A DNA stretch of 64,000 nucleotides from Amycolatopsis oliviviridis (GTDB taxonomy: Bacteria > Actinomycetota > Actinomycetes > Mycobacteriales > Pseudonocardiaceae): contig NZ_BNAY01000001.1 of NCBI RefSeq assembly GCF_014654365.1, positions 868,001 to 932,000 on the forward strand, read 5' to 3'. Under the pieces are notes generated by a model, which saw nothing but the letters and a program-made list of their open reading frames with translations, searched no databases and was not told the DNA's origin. Shown here in pieces: positions 16,979 through 25,308 of this stretch. A program made the translations under genes and the position numbers. The stretch's first letter is position 1. The number at the start of each line of letters is the position of its first letter.

Positions 16979-17794
16979 GTGCGCTCTCATTCCTACGACG
17001 ACGTGCTGTCCGGTCCACGCAAGCGGAAGATCCCCGAGGTTCCCGCCGAACCGGGGCTCGTGGTCGAAGACCCGGCCAGCGGGTACTGCGGAGCCGTGGT
17101 GAAGATCGAGTACGGCAACGTGGTCCTCGAGGACCGGCACGGCAAGCACCGCGTTTTCCCGCTGAACCCCGCGGGCTTCCTGCTCGAAGGCAAACCGGTC
17201 ACGTTGGTGCCTGCCAAGGTCGCTCCGAAGACCCCGGCCCGGCGGATCTCCGCGTCCGGGTCGGTCCAGGTCCAGGGACTCAAGGCCCGGGTCGCGCGCG
17301 ATTCGCGTATCTGGGTGGAAGGCAAGCATGACGCCGAGCTCGTCGAGCGGGTCTGGGGTCATGACCTGCGGGTCGAGGGTGTGGTGGTGGAACCACTCGA
17401 TGGGGTGGACGTGCTTTCCGACCGCATCGACGAGTTCGGCACCGGCCCCGGCCGTCGTCTCGGGGTGCTGGTCGACCATCTGGTCGCGGGCAGCAAGGAG
17501 TCCCGGATCGTCGACGGGATCCGCGACGAGAACGTGCTGGTCACCGGGCATCCGTACATCGACATCTGGGAGGCCGTGAAGCCGTCGGTCGTCGGCATCC
17601 GCGCGTGGCCGAAGATCCCGCGCGGTACGGAATGGAAAGAGGGCGTCTGCGACGCGCTCGGCTGGGGCGAGCCGTGGGAGGGCTGGCAGCGGGTCCTGGC
17701 GGCCGTCGGCAGTTACCGGGATCTGGAAACGCCGCTGATCGGAGCGGTGGAGCGGCTCATCGACTTCGTCTCCGACCCGGGCGATGAGTCCTGA
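16979..17794 (+). CDS. DUF3097 family protein with TOPRIM-like segment
   Basis: A 271-residue actinobacterial DUF3097 protein. The N-terminal third is a small beta domain (CGAVVKIEYGNVVLEDRHG). The centre, from about residue 103, reads DSRIWVEGKHDAELVERVWG and then VVVEPLDGVDVL, which looks like the first Glu and the following acidic motif of a TOPRIM fold as in RNase M5-type proteins. GTG 16979 is the first codon giving the usual start RSHSYDDVL. Function unknown; nucleic-acid processing is an inference from the TOPRIM resemblance. Confidence 0.82.
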   Translation: MRSHSYDDVLSGPRKRKIPEVPAEPGLVVEDPASGYCGAVVKIEYGNVVLEDRHGKHRVFPLNPAGFLLEGKPVTLVPAKVAPKTPARRISASGSVQVQGLKARVARDSRIWVEGKHDAELVERVWGHDLRVEGVVVEPLDGVDVLSDRIDEFGTGPGRRLGVLVDHLVAGSKESRIVDGIRDENVLVTGHPYIDIWEAVKPSVVGIRAWPKIPRGTEWKEGVCDALGWGEPWEGWQRVLAAVGSYRDLETPLIGAVERLIDFVSDPGDES

Positions 17795-17889
17795 ATGACC
17801 GGTTTGCGCGAGGTCACTCAAGGTCACGCGTCGGTCACGTCGGTTTCGCTTCTTCGGTATGAATCGGCGCGATCTGGGAGCATGAGCGC

Positions 17890-18321
17890 ATGACAGGCGC
17901 TCTCATCTGGCTGATCGCCGGCATCCTCTTGATCATCGCCGAGCTGCTCTCGGGTGACCTGTTCCTGCTCATGGTCGGTGCCGGGGCCCTGTTCGGGGCA
18001 GGTTCCGCCGCGTTGACCGGGAACCCGTTCATCGACGTCGCGGTGTTCGCCGTCGCGTCCGTCGGGATGCTCGCCCTTGTCCGGCCGACCCTCAAGCGAC
18101 GGTTCCTCGCGGGACCGGACATCAAGACCAACACCGACGCGCTGATCGGCGCGCGAGCGGTAGTAGTGTCCACAGTGGACGTCGAAGCCGGTCAGGTGAA
18201 GCTGGCGGGCGATGTGTGGTCGGCACGGTGCATGACCGCGGGGGAACCGATCGCCCCGGGGACATCGGTGACGGTCGTCGAGATCTCGGGCGCCACCGCG
18301 GTCGTTTCGGCCGAGCTGTGA
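17890..18321 (+). CDS. NfeD-like membrane protein
   Basis: A 143-residue short NfeD protein. Two to three membrane helices in residues 1-75 (IWLIAGILLIIAELLSGDLF) are followed by an OB-fold C-terminal domain (about 85-143). The LIGARAVVVSTVD and GTSVTVVEISGATAVV segments are the usual OB strands. NfeD proteins work with SPFH/stomatin proteins in membrane microdomains, and such a gene follows directly, 46 bases downstream. ATG 17890 has GGGAG upstream. A GTCCACAGTGGAC palindrome lies inside the gene at 18168-18180. Confidence 0.92.
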   Translation: MTGALIWLIAGILLIIAELLSGDLFLLMVGAGALFGAGSAALTGNPFIDVAVFAVASVGMLALVRPTLKRRFLAGPDIKTNTDALIGARAVVVSTVDVEAGQVKLAGDVWSARCMTAGEPIAPGTSVTVVEISGATAVVSAEL

Positions 18322-18367
18322 GCCGGATGGCCGCACAGCAACAGGTTTCTACGTAAGGGGAAGGTAG

Positions 18368-19729
18368 TTGTCAGAGACAGTGGTGTTCATCGTCGTCGGA
18401 CTGCTCGCGTTGTTCGTGGTCGTCGTGGTGGTCAAGGCGATCATGGTCGTGCCGCAGGCGCAGTCGGCCGTGATCGAACGGCTGGGCCGGTTCCGGACGG
18501 TGGCTTCTCCCGGCCTGACGTTTCTGGTGCCCTTCCTGGACAAGGTTCGGGCGCGGATCGACCTCCGCGAGCAGGTCGTCTCGTTCCCGCCCCAGCCCGT
18601 GATCACCGAGGACAACCTGACGGTGTCCATCGACACGGTCGTGTACTTCCAGGTCACCGACTCGCGGGCGGCCGTCTACGAGATCTCGAACTACATCGTC
18701 GGTGTCGAGCAGCTGACCACCACGACGCTGCGTAACGTCGTCGGTGGCATGAGCCTTGAGCAGACCCTGACCTCGCGTGACTCGATCAACAGCCAGCTGC
18801 GCGGCGTGCTCGACGAGGCTACCGGCCGCTGGGGCATCCGCGTCGCCCGTGTCGAGCTGAAGGCGATCGACCCGCCGCCCTCCATCCAGGACTCGATGGA
18901 GAAGCAGATGCGCGCCGACCGTGAGAAGCGCGCGATGATCCTGACCGCCGAAGGTCAGCGGGAATCGGCGATCAAGACCGCGGAAGGTCAGAAGCAGAGC
19001 CAGATCCTCGCGGCCGAAGGTGCCAAGCAGGCCGCGATCCTGAGCGCGGAGGCCGAGCGGCAGTCGCGGATCCTGCGGGCGCAGGGTGAACGAGCCGCCC
19101 GGTACCTGCAGGCGCAGGGCCAGGCGAAGGCGATCGAGAAGGTCTTCGCGGCGATCAAGGCCGGACGTCCCACGCCCGAAGTCCTCGCGTACCAGTACCT
19201 GCAGACCCTGCCGCAGATGGCACAGGGCGACGCGAACAAGGTCTGGATGATCCCGAGCGACTACGGCAAGGCCCTGGAAGGCTTCGCCCGCGCGCTCGGC
19301 GCCCCCGGCGACGACGGCGTGTTCCGCTACGAGCCGCCGAAGGAAGACCCTGTCGAGAAGCCGGACCTGGAGGACGAAGAGGTCCAGGGCTGGTTCGACA
19401 CCTCCAGCGACCCGAAGGTCGCCGAGGCCGTCGCGGCCGCGGAAGCCGTGGCGCGCAAGGAGGTTCCGGCGCTCGGTGTCGCGACTCCCCGGCAGGAGCC
19501 GCCCGCTCCGCGCAAGGTCCCCAATGTCGCTCCCGAGCCGGAAGCCGCCCCGGAGCCCACGCAGCAGCAGGCCCCGCCGCCTCCGCCCCGGTTGCCGCAG
19601 GCCCAGCCGCCCGCCACGCCGCCGGGAGGCCCGTACCAGGGTCCGCCGTCGCAGGGGCCGGGCAGCGGCCCGTTCCCGCAGCAGGGCCCGTTCGGCGGTC
19701 CGCAGGGTGGTCCGCCGCCGCAGCGCTGA
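18368..19729 (+). CDS. SPFH/Band 7 (stomatin/prohibitin-like) membrane protein
   Basis: A 453-residue protein. A single N-terminal membrane anchor (about residues 5-28) is followed by the SPFH domain (about 30-190; VIERLGRFRTVASPGLTFLV, then SIDTVVYFQV). A charged coiled coil with repeated EGQ/EGA blocks follows (about 180-260), then a long Pro/Gln/Gly-rich tail (about 365-453). The tail is probably disordered. TTG 18368 has GGGGAAGG upstream. With NfeD it likely forms oligomeric scaffolds at the membrane. The gene ends just before a strong palindromic terminator. Confidence 0.93.
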   Translation: MSETVVFIVVGLLALFVVVVVVKAIMVVPQAQSAVIERLGRFRTVASPGLTFLVPFLDKVRARIDLREQVVSFPPQPVITEDNLTVSIDTVVYFQVTDSRAAVYEISNYIVGVEQLTTTTLRNVVGGMSLEQTLTSRDSINSQLRGVLDEATGRWGIRVARVELKAIDPPPSIQDSMEKQMRADREKRAMILTAEGQRESAIKTAEGQKQSQILAAEGAKQAAILSAEAERQSRILRAQGERAARYLQAQGQAKAIEKVFAAIKAGRPTPEVLAYQYLQTLPQMAQGDANKVWMIPSDYGKALEGFARALGAPGDDGVFRYEPPKEDPVEKPDLEDEEVQGWFDTSSDPKVAEAVAAAEAVARKEVPALGVATPRQEPPAPRKVPNVAPEPEAAPEPTQQQAPPPPPRLPQAQPPATPPGGPYQGPPSQGPGSGPFPQQGPFGGPQGGPPPQR

Positions 19730-19739
19730 TCCGTCTTGT

Positions 19740-19798
19740 AAGTACATGAAGGCCCCCTTCCTTGCGCCTATCGCAAGGAAGGGGGCCTTCATGTACTT
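19740..19798. terminator. Perfect 27-bp palindrome, TGAAGGCCCCCTTC repeat family
   Basis: Two perfectly complementary 27-base arms (19740-19766 and 19772-19798) enclose a 5-base loop. The element begins 10 bases after the SPFH stop. The same core (GGCCCCCTTCCTTGCG) recurs at 54482-54536 and a related one at 39664-39706. It would make an extremely stable hairpin and probably stops transcription in both directions between convergent genes. Confidence 0.85.
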
Positions 19799-19806
19799 CG
19801 GCAAGG

Positions 19807-19855
19807 CGTGAAGGCCGAGTTTCCTCGGCTGAGCCGCGCGAAGGGGGCCTTCACG
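19807..19855. repeat. Second, imperfect TGAAGGCC palindrome
   Basis: Outer 10-base arms CGTGAAGGCC (19807-19816) and GGCCTTCACG (19846-19855) are perfect complements. The interior pairs only partly (CCTCGGCTGAGCCG). It directly follows the previous palindrome and is 40 bases from the stop of the minus-strand LysR gene, for which it could be the terminator. Confidence 0.6.
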
Positions 19856-19894
19856 CGGCGCCGCTGTGGCTTAGGCACCAAGACAACCTCGGCC

Positions 19895-20779
19895 CTAACC
19901 CGAATCGCCACTCACGACGCCGAGTATCTCCAGGAACGCCTTCGCCGCCGGAGTGACCGTGAAGCGGTTCCAGACGAGATGCTCGATCCGCGCGGGCGCG
20001 TCCGTCACCGGCACGGTGACCACCCCGGTCAGATTCGGCACGTACTTCGACGGCAGCAACGCGACGCCCAGGCTCTGGTGGATGAGCCGCGCCATGAAGT
20101 CGGCGGCCGTCACCTCGAAGGCCACCTCACGCGCCACCTTCGCCGCGGCGAAGGCCTGATCCGTCTGGGCCCGCCCCGCCGACCCCGACGGGAAGTCGAC
20201 GAAAACCTCCGAAGAAAGCCGCTTCAAGTCCACTTCGGACTCTCCGGCGAGTGGATGACCGGGCGCCACCACGGCGATCAGATCGTCACGCCCCAGTTCG
20301 CGGGTGCTCACGCCGTCCGGCCGGTCGGACACCGGCAGGCCGAGGAACGCGACTTCGATCGCGCCGTCCTTGACCTGCTCCACCAGCTGCCCGCTCGCCC
20401 CGACCCGCAGTCCGATCCGGACGTGCGGGTACCGGTGGCGGAACATCTGCAGCGCGGCCGGGACGTCGACCGCCGCCACGGTCGGGATGACGCCGACCGT
20501 GAGCCGTCCGCGGATCTCCCCGACGGCGGCCGCGACCTCCGAGCCCGCCCGCTCGGCGGCGTCGAGACATTGGCGGGCTGCCGGGAGGAACGCCTCGCCC
20601 GCGGCGGTGAGCCGAACCCGCCTGCTCGTGCGCTCGAACAGCCGGGCGCCGAGTTCTCGTTCCAGCCGCGCGATCTGGTGGCTCAGCGCCGACTGTACGA
20701 CAAGGCATCGTTCCGCGGCGCGCGTGAAGCTGTTCGTCTCCGCCACCGCCACGACGTACCGCATCTGCTGAAGCTCCAT
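19895..20779 (-). CDS. LysR-family transcriptional regulator
   Basis: A 294-residue LysR regulator. The winged helix-turn-helix is at about residues 1-60 (FTRAAERCLVVQSALSHQIARLE) and the effector-binding domain at about 88-290. ATG 20779 gives the standard start MELQQMRYVVAVAE. It is divergent from the EamA transporter gene, with an inverted-repeat operator immediately in front of its start, so it very likely autoregulates and controls the transporter. The stop codon and following bases (19892-19915) resemble the sequence element at 45563-45587. Confidence 0.93.
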   Translation of the reverse strand: MELQQMRYVVAVAETNSFTRAAERCLVVQSALSHQIARLERELGARLFERTSRRVRLTAAGEAFLPAARQCLDAAERAGSEVAAAVGEIRGRLTVGVIPTVAAVDVPAALQMFRHRYPHVRIGLRVGASGQLVEQVKDGAIEVAFLGLPVSDRPDGVSTRELGRDDLIAVVAPGHPLAGESEVDLKRLSSEVFVDFPSGSAGRAQTDQAFAAAKVAREVAFEVTAADFMARLIHQSLGVALLPSKYVPNLTGVVTVPVTDAPARIEHLVWNRFTVTPAAKAFLEILGVVSGDSG

Positions 20780-20781
20780 GA

Positions 20782-20804
20782 ATCCATCTTGAATCACGAT
20801 GGAT
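20782..20804. promoter_or_regulatory. LysR operator
   Basis: Perfect inverted repeat ATCCATC and GATGGAT (20782-20788 and 20798-20804) with a 9-base spacer. It lies between the divergent LysR and EamA genes and fits the LysR-box style of dyad. Its closeness to the LysR start (3 bases) suggests autorepression. Confidence 0.65.
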
Positions 20805-20858
20805 CAAGTGACAAACATGTGTTGGACTCATCGATCGTCCGCGGCGAAGCTGAGAAGC

Positions 20859-21761
20859 GTGAAAACGCTGACGACCACACCACTCGCCGCCGGGCTCGCC
20901 GGCACCTCGCTGACCGCGTTCGCTCCTGTGGTCTGGGGAACGACCTACGTGGTCACCACCGAGCTCCTCCCGCCGGGGCATCCGCTGTTCGCCGGGCTCA
21001 TGCGTGCCCTGCCCGCAGGCCTGATCGCGCTGGCCATCACCCGCACCCTCCCGCGCGGCACCTGGTGGCTGAAAGCGGCCGCGCTCGGCGTTCTCAACAT
21101 CGGGATGTTCTTCCCCCTGCTGTTCGCCGCGGCCGAACGGCTGCCCGGCGGAGTCGCCGCCACCCTCGGCGCCGCCCAGCCGCTGCTCGTCGCGGTCCTC
21201 GCCGTGGCCGTGCTGAGGCAGAGCCCGTCCGCGTGGCGGTTCGCCTGGGGGATCGTCGGGATCGTGGGCGTCGGGCTGGTCGTGATCGGCCCGGCGGCGG
21301 GTTTCGACCTCGTCGGGATCCTCGCCGGACTCGGCGGCGCCGCGACCATGGCGCTCGGCGTCACCCTCACCAAACGGTGGGGACGCCCGGCGGAGGTCGG
21401 TCCGACGGCGTTCGCCTCGTGGCAGCTCACCGCGGGCGGGTTGTTCCTGGTGCCGGTGACCTTCCTGGTCGAGGGCGCGCCGCCCGCCATCGACCTCGAC
21501 GCGGCTCTCGGTTACCTCTGGCTCGGCTTGATCGGCGGTCTGCTCGCGTACGTCCTGTGGTTCCGCGGCATCACGTCCCTGCCCGTCACCTCGGTCGCCG
21601 TCCTCGGCCTGCTCTCGCCGATGGTCGCCGCGGTGCTCGGTGCCGCGCTGCTCGGCCAGTCGCTCGGCCCGATCCAGCTCGCCGGTTTCGCGCTCGCGCT
21701 GGCCTCGATCGTCGCGGGCCAGATCACCCCGAAGACCAAGAAGGAAGGCGTCGTCCGATGA
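20859..21761 (+). CDS. EamA/DMT-family transporter
   Basis: A 300-residue drug/metabolite transporter with ten predicted membrane helices in two EamA repeats (about 12-140 and 150-290). Conserved elements include APVVWGTTYVVTTELLPPG and GGLLAYVLWFRGI. It probably exports an amino acid or small metabolite. GTG 20859 (MKTLTTTP) has GAGAAG upstream and avoids an implausible Cys/His-rich leader. It is divergent from its LysR regulator and coupled by ATGA to the next gene. Confidence 0.88.
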   Translation: MKTLTTTPLAAGLAGTSLTAFAPVVWGTTYVVTTELLPPGHPLFAGLMRALPAGLIALAITRTLPRGTWWLKAAALGVLNIGMFFPLLFAAAERLPGGVAATLGAAQPLLVAVLAVAVLRQSPSAWRFAWGIVGIVGVGLVVIGPAAGFDLVGILAGLGGAATMALGVTLTKRWGRPAEVGPTAFASWQLTAGGLFLVPVTFLVEGAPPAIDLDAALGYLWLGLIGGLLAYVLWFRGITSLPVTSVAVLGLLSPMVAAVLGAALLGQSLGPIQLAGFALALASIVAGQITPKTKKEGVVR

Positions 21762-22378
21762 AGATCGCCGTCGTCGGAGCGTCGGGCATGGCAGGCTCCC
21801 GTGTCGTCGCCGAAGCCCTTTCCCGCGGGCACCACGTCACCGCCGTCATCCGCCGCACTCCGCCGGCATCACCGCATCCGGCCGTCGACGTCGTGCGCGG
21901 CGACGTCACCGACGTCGGTCACATGAGCACGGTCTTCGGGGGAGTCGAAGCCGTCGTGGGCGCGACAAGACCGGCGCCCGGCGCGGAAGACACTGTCGCC
22001 GCCACCGTCAGGGCCCTGCTCGACGCCTCAGCGGGCAAGCGAGTCCTGGTCGTCGGCGGCGCCGGGCCGTTGCGCTCGCCGTCCGGCGGGCTCGTCATCG
22101 ACGACCCGGCGTTCGTGCCGCCGGAGTGGCGGAGCATCGCCTCGGCCAGCACGACACAGCTCCAAGCGTGCGAAGCGCACTCAGGGGATTGGGTCTACCT
22201 CAGCCCACCCGCGATGCTCGAACCCGGTGTCCGGACCGGCGCCTACCGCCGGGGGACGACGACCATCCTCACCGCGGCGGACGGATCGTCCCGGATCTCG
22301 GCGGAGGATCTCGCCGTCGCCGTCGTGGACGAACTGGAGAATCCGGGCCGGGATCGGCATTTCACCGTTGGGTACTGA
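21758..22378 (+). CDS. NAD(P)-binding (NmrA/SDR-like) protein
   Basis: A 206-residue Rossmann protein of the atypical SDR / NAD(P)H-binding group. The dinucleotide motif is KIAVVGASGMAGSRVV at the N-terminus; later segments KRVLVVGGAGPL and the C-terminal ISAEDLAVAVVDELE are typical of YwnB/NmrA-like oxidoreductases. It starts within the EamA stop (ATGA). Its 3' end overlaps the convergent small membrane-protein gene by 17 bases. Substrate unknown. Confidence 0.88.
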   Translation: MKIAVVGASGMAGSRVVAEALSRGHHVTAVIRRTPPASPHPAVDVVRGDVTDVGHMSTVFGGVEAVVGATRPAPGAEDTVAATVRALLDASAGKRVLVVGGAGPLRSPSGGLVIDDPAFVPPEWRSIASASTTQLQACEAHSGDWVYLSPPAMLEPGVRTGAYRRGTTTILTAADGSSRISAEDLAVAVVDELENPGRDRHFTVGY

Positions 22379-22610
22379 ACCGCCATTTCAGCTCGGGCGG
22401 ATCGCCGGGGGAGGGCGTCTCCGGACTGCGTTCGGCCTCGATCTGGATCTCGATGTTGGTCTTGTGCGAGATCGGGTCCCAGATCTCCTCGATCGGCGCC
22501 AGCAGGGATTGGCTCACCCCGCGGCTCCGGGCTCGCACGGCGTACCACGCGAACCCGGCCAGGAAGAGGGGAAGGCTGAGGAACGCCGCCACGGGGGCCA
22601 GGAACTCCAT
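22362..22610 (-). CDS. Small single-pass membrane protein
   Basis: An 82-residue protein with one N-terminal membrane helix (about residues 3-25, APVAAFLSLPLFLAGFAWYA), a basic patch (RARSRG), then a soluble acidic/Pro-rich tail. I do not recognise a family. ATG 22610 is divergent from the TetR gene at 22672, and the spacer carries a dyad likely used by that regulator, which makes this gene its probable target. Confidence 0.65.
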   Translation of the reverse strand: MEFLAPVAAFLSLPLFLAGFAWYAVRARSRGVSQSLLAPIEEIWDPISHKTNIEIQIEAERSPETPSPGDPPELKWRFSTQR

Positions 22611-22623
22611 GGACCGGACGATA

Positions 22624-22659
22624 CAGTAACGTCGTGTTTCCAGAAACGTACTGTTACTG
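22624..22659. promoter_or_regulatory. TetR operator region
   Basis: Nested dyads: outer CAGTAAC (22624-22630) and GTTACTG (22653-22659), and inner GTTTC-CA-GAAAC (22636-22647), centred between the divergent small membrane gene and the TetR gene. This fits a TetR-family operator acting on both promoters. Confidence 0.6.
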
Positions 22660-22671
22660 AATTGGCGGGCG

Positions 22672-23271
22672 ATGACCAGGCTGACGCGGGCCGAACAGCA
22701 GCGGCGCACCCACGAGCACCTGCTGGACGCCGGGCGCCAGGTCTTCCTGCGGCGCGGTTTCCTGGCGGCGACGGTCGAGGAGATCGCGGCCGACGCCGGG
22801 TACACGCGAGGCGCCGTCTACAAGCACTTCGGCGGCAAGGAAGGACTATGGCTCGCGATCATCGGGTCCGACGCGGACGGTCATCTCCAGGGGCTGCGTG
22901 AAGCGCTCGCCCGTGCCGCCACGCGTGAAGAGGTGATCGCGGCGCTGAATCCCGTCGACGTGGCGGACAAGGACGCGGCGAAATGGGCCGCGGCGGCGGC
23001 CGAGGTGCTCGCCGCGACGGCGCAGCAGCCCGAGACGGCCACCCTGGTCGCCGCCATCCAGCGACGTCACGACGACGAAGTGGCGGCTCTGCTCTCCGAG
23101 CATTCCCGGCGTTTGGGTCTCGAACCCGCGTTGCCCCTGGATCAGGTCGTCGTCATGCTCGGGGCCCTGGGGATCGGGCTCGCTCTGCGGCAGACGGTCG
23201 CCCCCGCGGCGGATCCCGCCGCCATCCTCACCCACGTGCTGGAAACCGTGTTCCCGCCCGAGGCAACGTAA
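22672..23271 (+). CDS. TetR-family transcriptional regulator
   Basis: A 199-residue TetR repressor. The DNA-binding domain is at residues about 5-55 (TVEEIAADAGYTRGAVYKHFGGKEGLW). The ligand-binding domain is helical, with an Ala-rich region at 100-125 (KWAAAAAEVLAATAQQ). It is divergent from the small membrane gene, with a dyad between. Ligand unknown. Confidence 0.9.
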   Translation: MTRLTRAEQQRRTHEHLLDAGRQVFLRRGFLAATVEEIAADAGYTRGAVYKHFGGKEGLWLAIIGSDADGHLQGLREALARAATREEVIAALNPVDVADKDAAKWAAAAAEVLAATAQQPETATLVAAIQRRHDDEVAALLSEHSRRLGLEPALPLDQVVVMLGALGIGLALRQTVAPAADPAAILTHVLETVFPPEAT

Positions 23272-23316
23272 AGAACGGAGCGGACGTACTCCCGGTGAAG
23301 ATCAGGGGAGGGTTCG

Positions 23317-23856
23317 ATGCACACGTATCCGTTGAAAGAGGGCGAAGAAGTGCTGTGGACCGGAGCGCCGCAACGCCCGCGGAAGTGGTTTCCGGAGTAC
23401 GCGCAGATGATCGAGTTGGTCGGGGTGGTCGTCGTCCTCTCCGTCTTGTGGGGCGGAGGGCCGATCTGGGCCCCGTTCGTCGGTCTGTTCAGCGGCTTCC
23501 TTGTCTTTCTCTATCAGCGCATGACCGACCGGCGGTCGCGGGAGAACGCCCTCTCGTACCTGGTCACCACCCAGCGGATCATTTTCGTCGCGAACTGGCA
23601 CAGCGGCACGGAGTTCCGTTGGATCTGGTTCCAGTACATCCGGTTCCGGCCCTCGGTCAAGGCTGACGAGACGGGCGTCGGCACGATCAAATACGGAAAA
23701 GCGTGGCATCGCTTCCGGTTCAGGAACGAGGAACTTCGCGGTGCCTGGGCGCCGCCGGCGCTGGAGCTGCGGGCGATCAAGGACGCCCGGCGTGTGGCGG
23801 ATCTCATCGAGCAGGGGCGAAACAGACTGATCGGCACCTACACTCAGGCGCCGTGA
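23317..23856 (+). CDS. Membrane protein with bacterial PH-like domain
   Basis: A 179-residue protein with a short soluble N-terminus ([14 protein letters not shown]), two membrane helices (about residues 31-70), then a domain whose [15 protein letters not shown] segment resembles the start of bacterial PH-like domains. ATG 23317 has GGGGAGG upstream. It overlaps the RraA gene by 4 bp (GTGA), so the two are coupled. Function unknown. Confidence 0.72.
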   Translation: MHTYPLKEGEEVLWTGAPQRPRKWFPEYAQMIELVGVVVVLSVLWGGGPIWAPFVGLFSGFLVFLYQRMTDRRSRENALSYLVTTQRIIFVANWHSGTEFRWIWFQYIRFRPSVKADETGVGTIKYGKAWHRFRFRNEELRGAWAPPALELRAIKDARRVADLIEQGRNRLIGTYTQAP

Positions 23857-24338
23857 TCGATTCCTTCACCACCGCCGACCTCGTCGACGAACACGGCGAC
23901 AAGCTGCGCGTCTGCGACACCCAGTTCCGTCAGTTCGGCGGGCACCGGAAGTTCTCGGGTCCGATCCGGACGGTCTCCTGTCACGAGGACAACGGCCTGG
24001 TCAAGAAGCTGCTGGCCACTCCTGGTGAAGGTGCGGTCCTGGTGGTCGACGGCGGCGGCTCGCTGCACAGCGCGCTCACCGGCGACATGATCGCGAAATC
24101 CGCCGTCGCCAACGGCTGGGCGGGCGTGGTCGTCCACGGCGCCGTGCGCGACAGCGCCGAGCTCGCCGGACTCCCGCTCGGCGTGAAGGCGCTCGGCACC
24201 AACCCGCGCAAGAGTTCCAAGGCGGGCGTCGGCGCTGTCGACGTCCCGGTCGGTTTCGGGGGAGTGACCTTCACTCCCGGCGACACTCTCTACTCCGATG
24301 ACGACGGCGTCGTGATCCTTCCCGCCGCCACCGCCTGA
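23853..24338 (+). CDS. rraA: RraA family protein
   Basis: A 161-residue RraA-like protein. The fold markers are [16 protein letters not shown], then [20 protein letters not shown] and [12 protein letters not shown], and the C-terminal [11 protein letters not shown]. In E. coli RraA inhibits RNase E; in many actinobacteria such proteins may instead be HMG/CHA-type aldolases. The metal-binding GD and RD residues of the aldolases are recognisable (GAVRD), so both roles remain open. GTG 23853 overlaps the previous stop. Confidence 0.9.
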   Translation: MIDSFTTADLVDEHGDKLRVCDTQFRQFGGHRKFSGPIRTVSCHEDNGLVKKLLATPGEGAVLVVDGGGSLHSALTGDMIAKSAVANGWAGVVVHGAVRDSAELAGLPLGVKALGTNPRKSSKAGVGAVDVPVGFGGVTFTPGDTLYSDDDGVVILPAATA

Positions 24339-24344
24339 GCCCGA

Positions 24345-25238
24345 TCAGACGACGATGACCCGCCGCCCGCGGGTGTGCCCGGCGTGGCTGTCGACGTGCG
24401 CTGCGGCCGCGTCGGTGAGCGAATAGGACTTCTCGACCGGGATGTGCAGCTTCCCCCGCGAGATGAGGGCGACGGCCTCGGCCAGTGCGTCCGGCACGCT
24501 CCCGGCGACGCCGGAGAAGCGGACGCCGAACTCGGGGGCGCCGAGATCGGCGATGGTGAGTACCTTCGCCGGATCCCCGGTCAGCTCGACGAGCTCTCCG
24601 ATCACGCCTGACCCCGCCAGGTCGAGAGCCGCGTCGATCTGGCCGAGCCGCCGGACCCGCTCCACCCAGCCTTCGCCATAGGTCGTGGCGATGGCGCCCA
24701 GGCCGCGCAGGTAGTCCTGGTTCGCGGCGCCGGCCGTGCCGATCACCGTGATGCCGCGTTCGCGGGCGATCTGCAGCACGGCCGATCCGACCCCGCCGGA
24801 CGCGCCGCTGACCAGCAGTGTCTGGCCGGGCCGCACGCCGACTTCGCGGATGACGCGCAGCGCGGTCTCGACCACGGACGGGTATCCGGCCGCCTCTTCG
24901 AACGACAGGCCCTCGGGCATCTTGGCCCAGGCCGACAGCACGGCGAACTCGGCGTAAGTACTAGAACCCTCACCGAAAACCGAGTCCCCGACCTCGACGC
25001 CGGTGACGCCCTCGCCGACCTCGTCCACCATCCCGGCGGCGTCCAGGCCCACCCCGGACGGCAACACGGTCGGATGAGCACCCAGGACCTGACCCTCGCG
25101 GACCCGCCAGTCGACCGGGTTCACGCCTGCCGCTCGTACCGAGATGCGCACCTGTCCCGGTCCCGCGTGGGGATCTTCGGCGTCGACCAGCTGGAGGACT
25201 TCCGGACCGCCGAACTCGGTAAAGATCACTTTCTTCAT
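24345..25238 (-). CDS. NADP-dependent quinone oxidoreductase (MDR family)
   Basis: A 297-residue zinc-independent medium-chain reductase. GroES-like N-terminal part (KKVIFTEFGGPEVLQLVDAEDP, AAGVNPVDWRVREG), then the Rossmann motif LLVSGASGGVGSAVLQIA (about residues 140-160) and the C-terminal LTDAAAAHVDSHAGHTRGR typical of quinone oxidoreductases. ATG 25238 is divergent from a TetR gene, with a 15-base palindrome between, so it is likely induced by that regulator's ligand, perhaps quinones or electrophiles. Confidence 0.92.
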   Translation of the reverse strand: MKKVIFTEFGGPEVLQLVDAEDPHAGPGQVRISVRAAGVNPVDWRVREGQVLGAHPTVLPSGVGLDAAGMVDEVGEGVTGVEVGDSVFGEGSSTYAEFAVLSAWAKMPEGLSFEEAAGYPSVVETALRVIREVGVRPGQTLLVSGASGGVGSAVLQIARERGITVIGTAGAANQDYLRGLGAIATTYGEGWVERVRRLGQIDAALDLAGSGVIGELVELTGDPAKVLTIADLGAPEFGVRFSGVAGSVPDALAEAVALISRGKLHIPVEKSYSLTDAAAAHVDSHAGHTRGRRVIVV

Positions 25239-25252
25239 GCGACCGACCGTAG

Positions 25253-25267
25253 CACTAACGGTTAGTG
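25253..25267. promoter_or_regulatory. TetR operator CACTAACGGTTAGTG
   Basis: Perfect palindrome with 7-base arms and a single central G between the oxidoreductase start (25238, minus) and the TetR start (25309, plus). It is 14 bases from the oxidoreductase start codon, well placed to block its transcription. Confidence 0.75.
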
Positions 25268-25308
25268 TTTTGAAACCGTTGTTGTTTTGGATCTGATAGC
25301 GTCGCCGC

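Noticed and set aside
18168..18180. GTCCACAGTGGAC as a regulatory site (also in the CDF gene near 27105)
   Set aside because: Both copies are inside coding sequence and only two were seen; may simply be a frequent palindrome.
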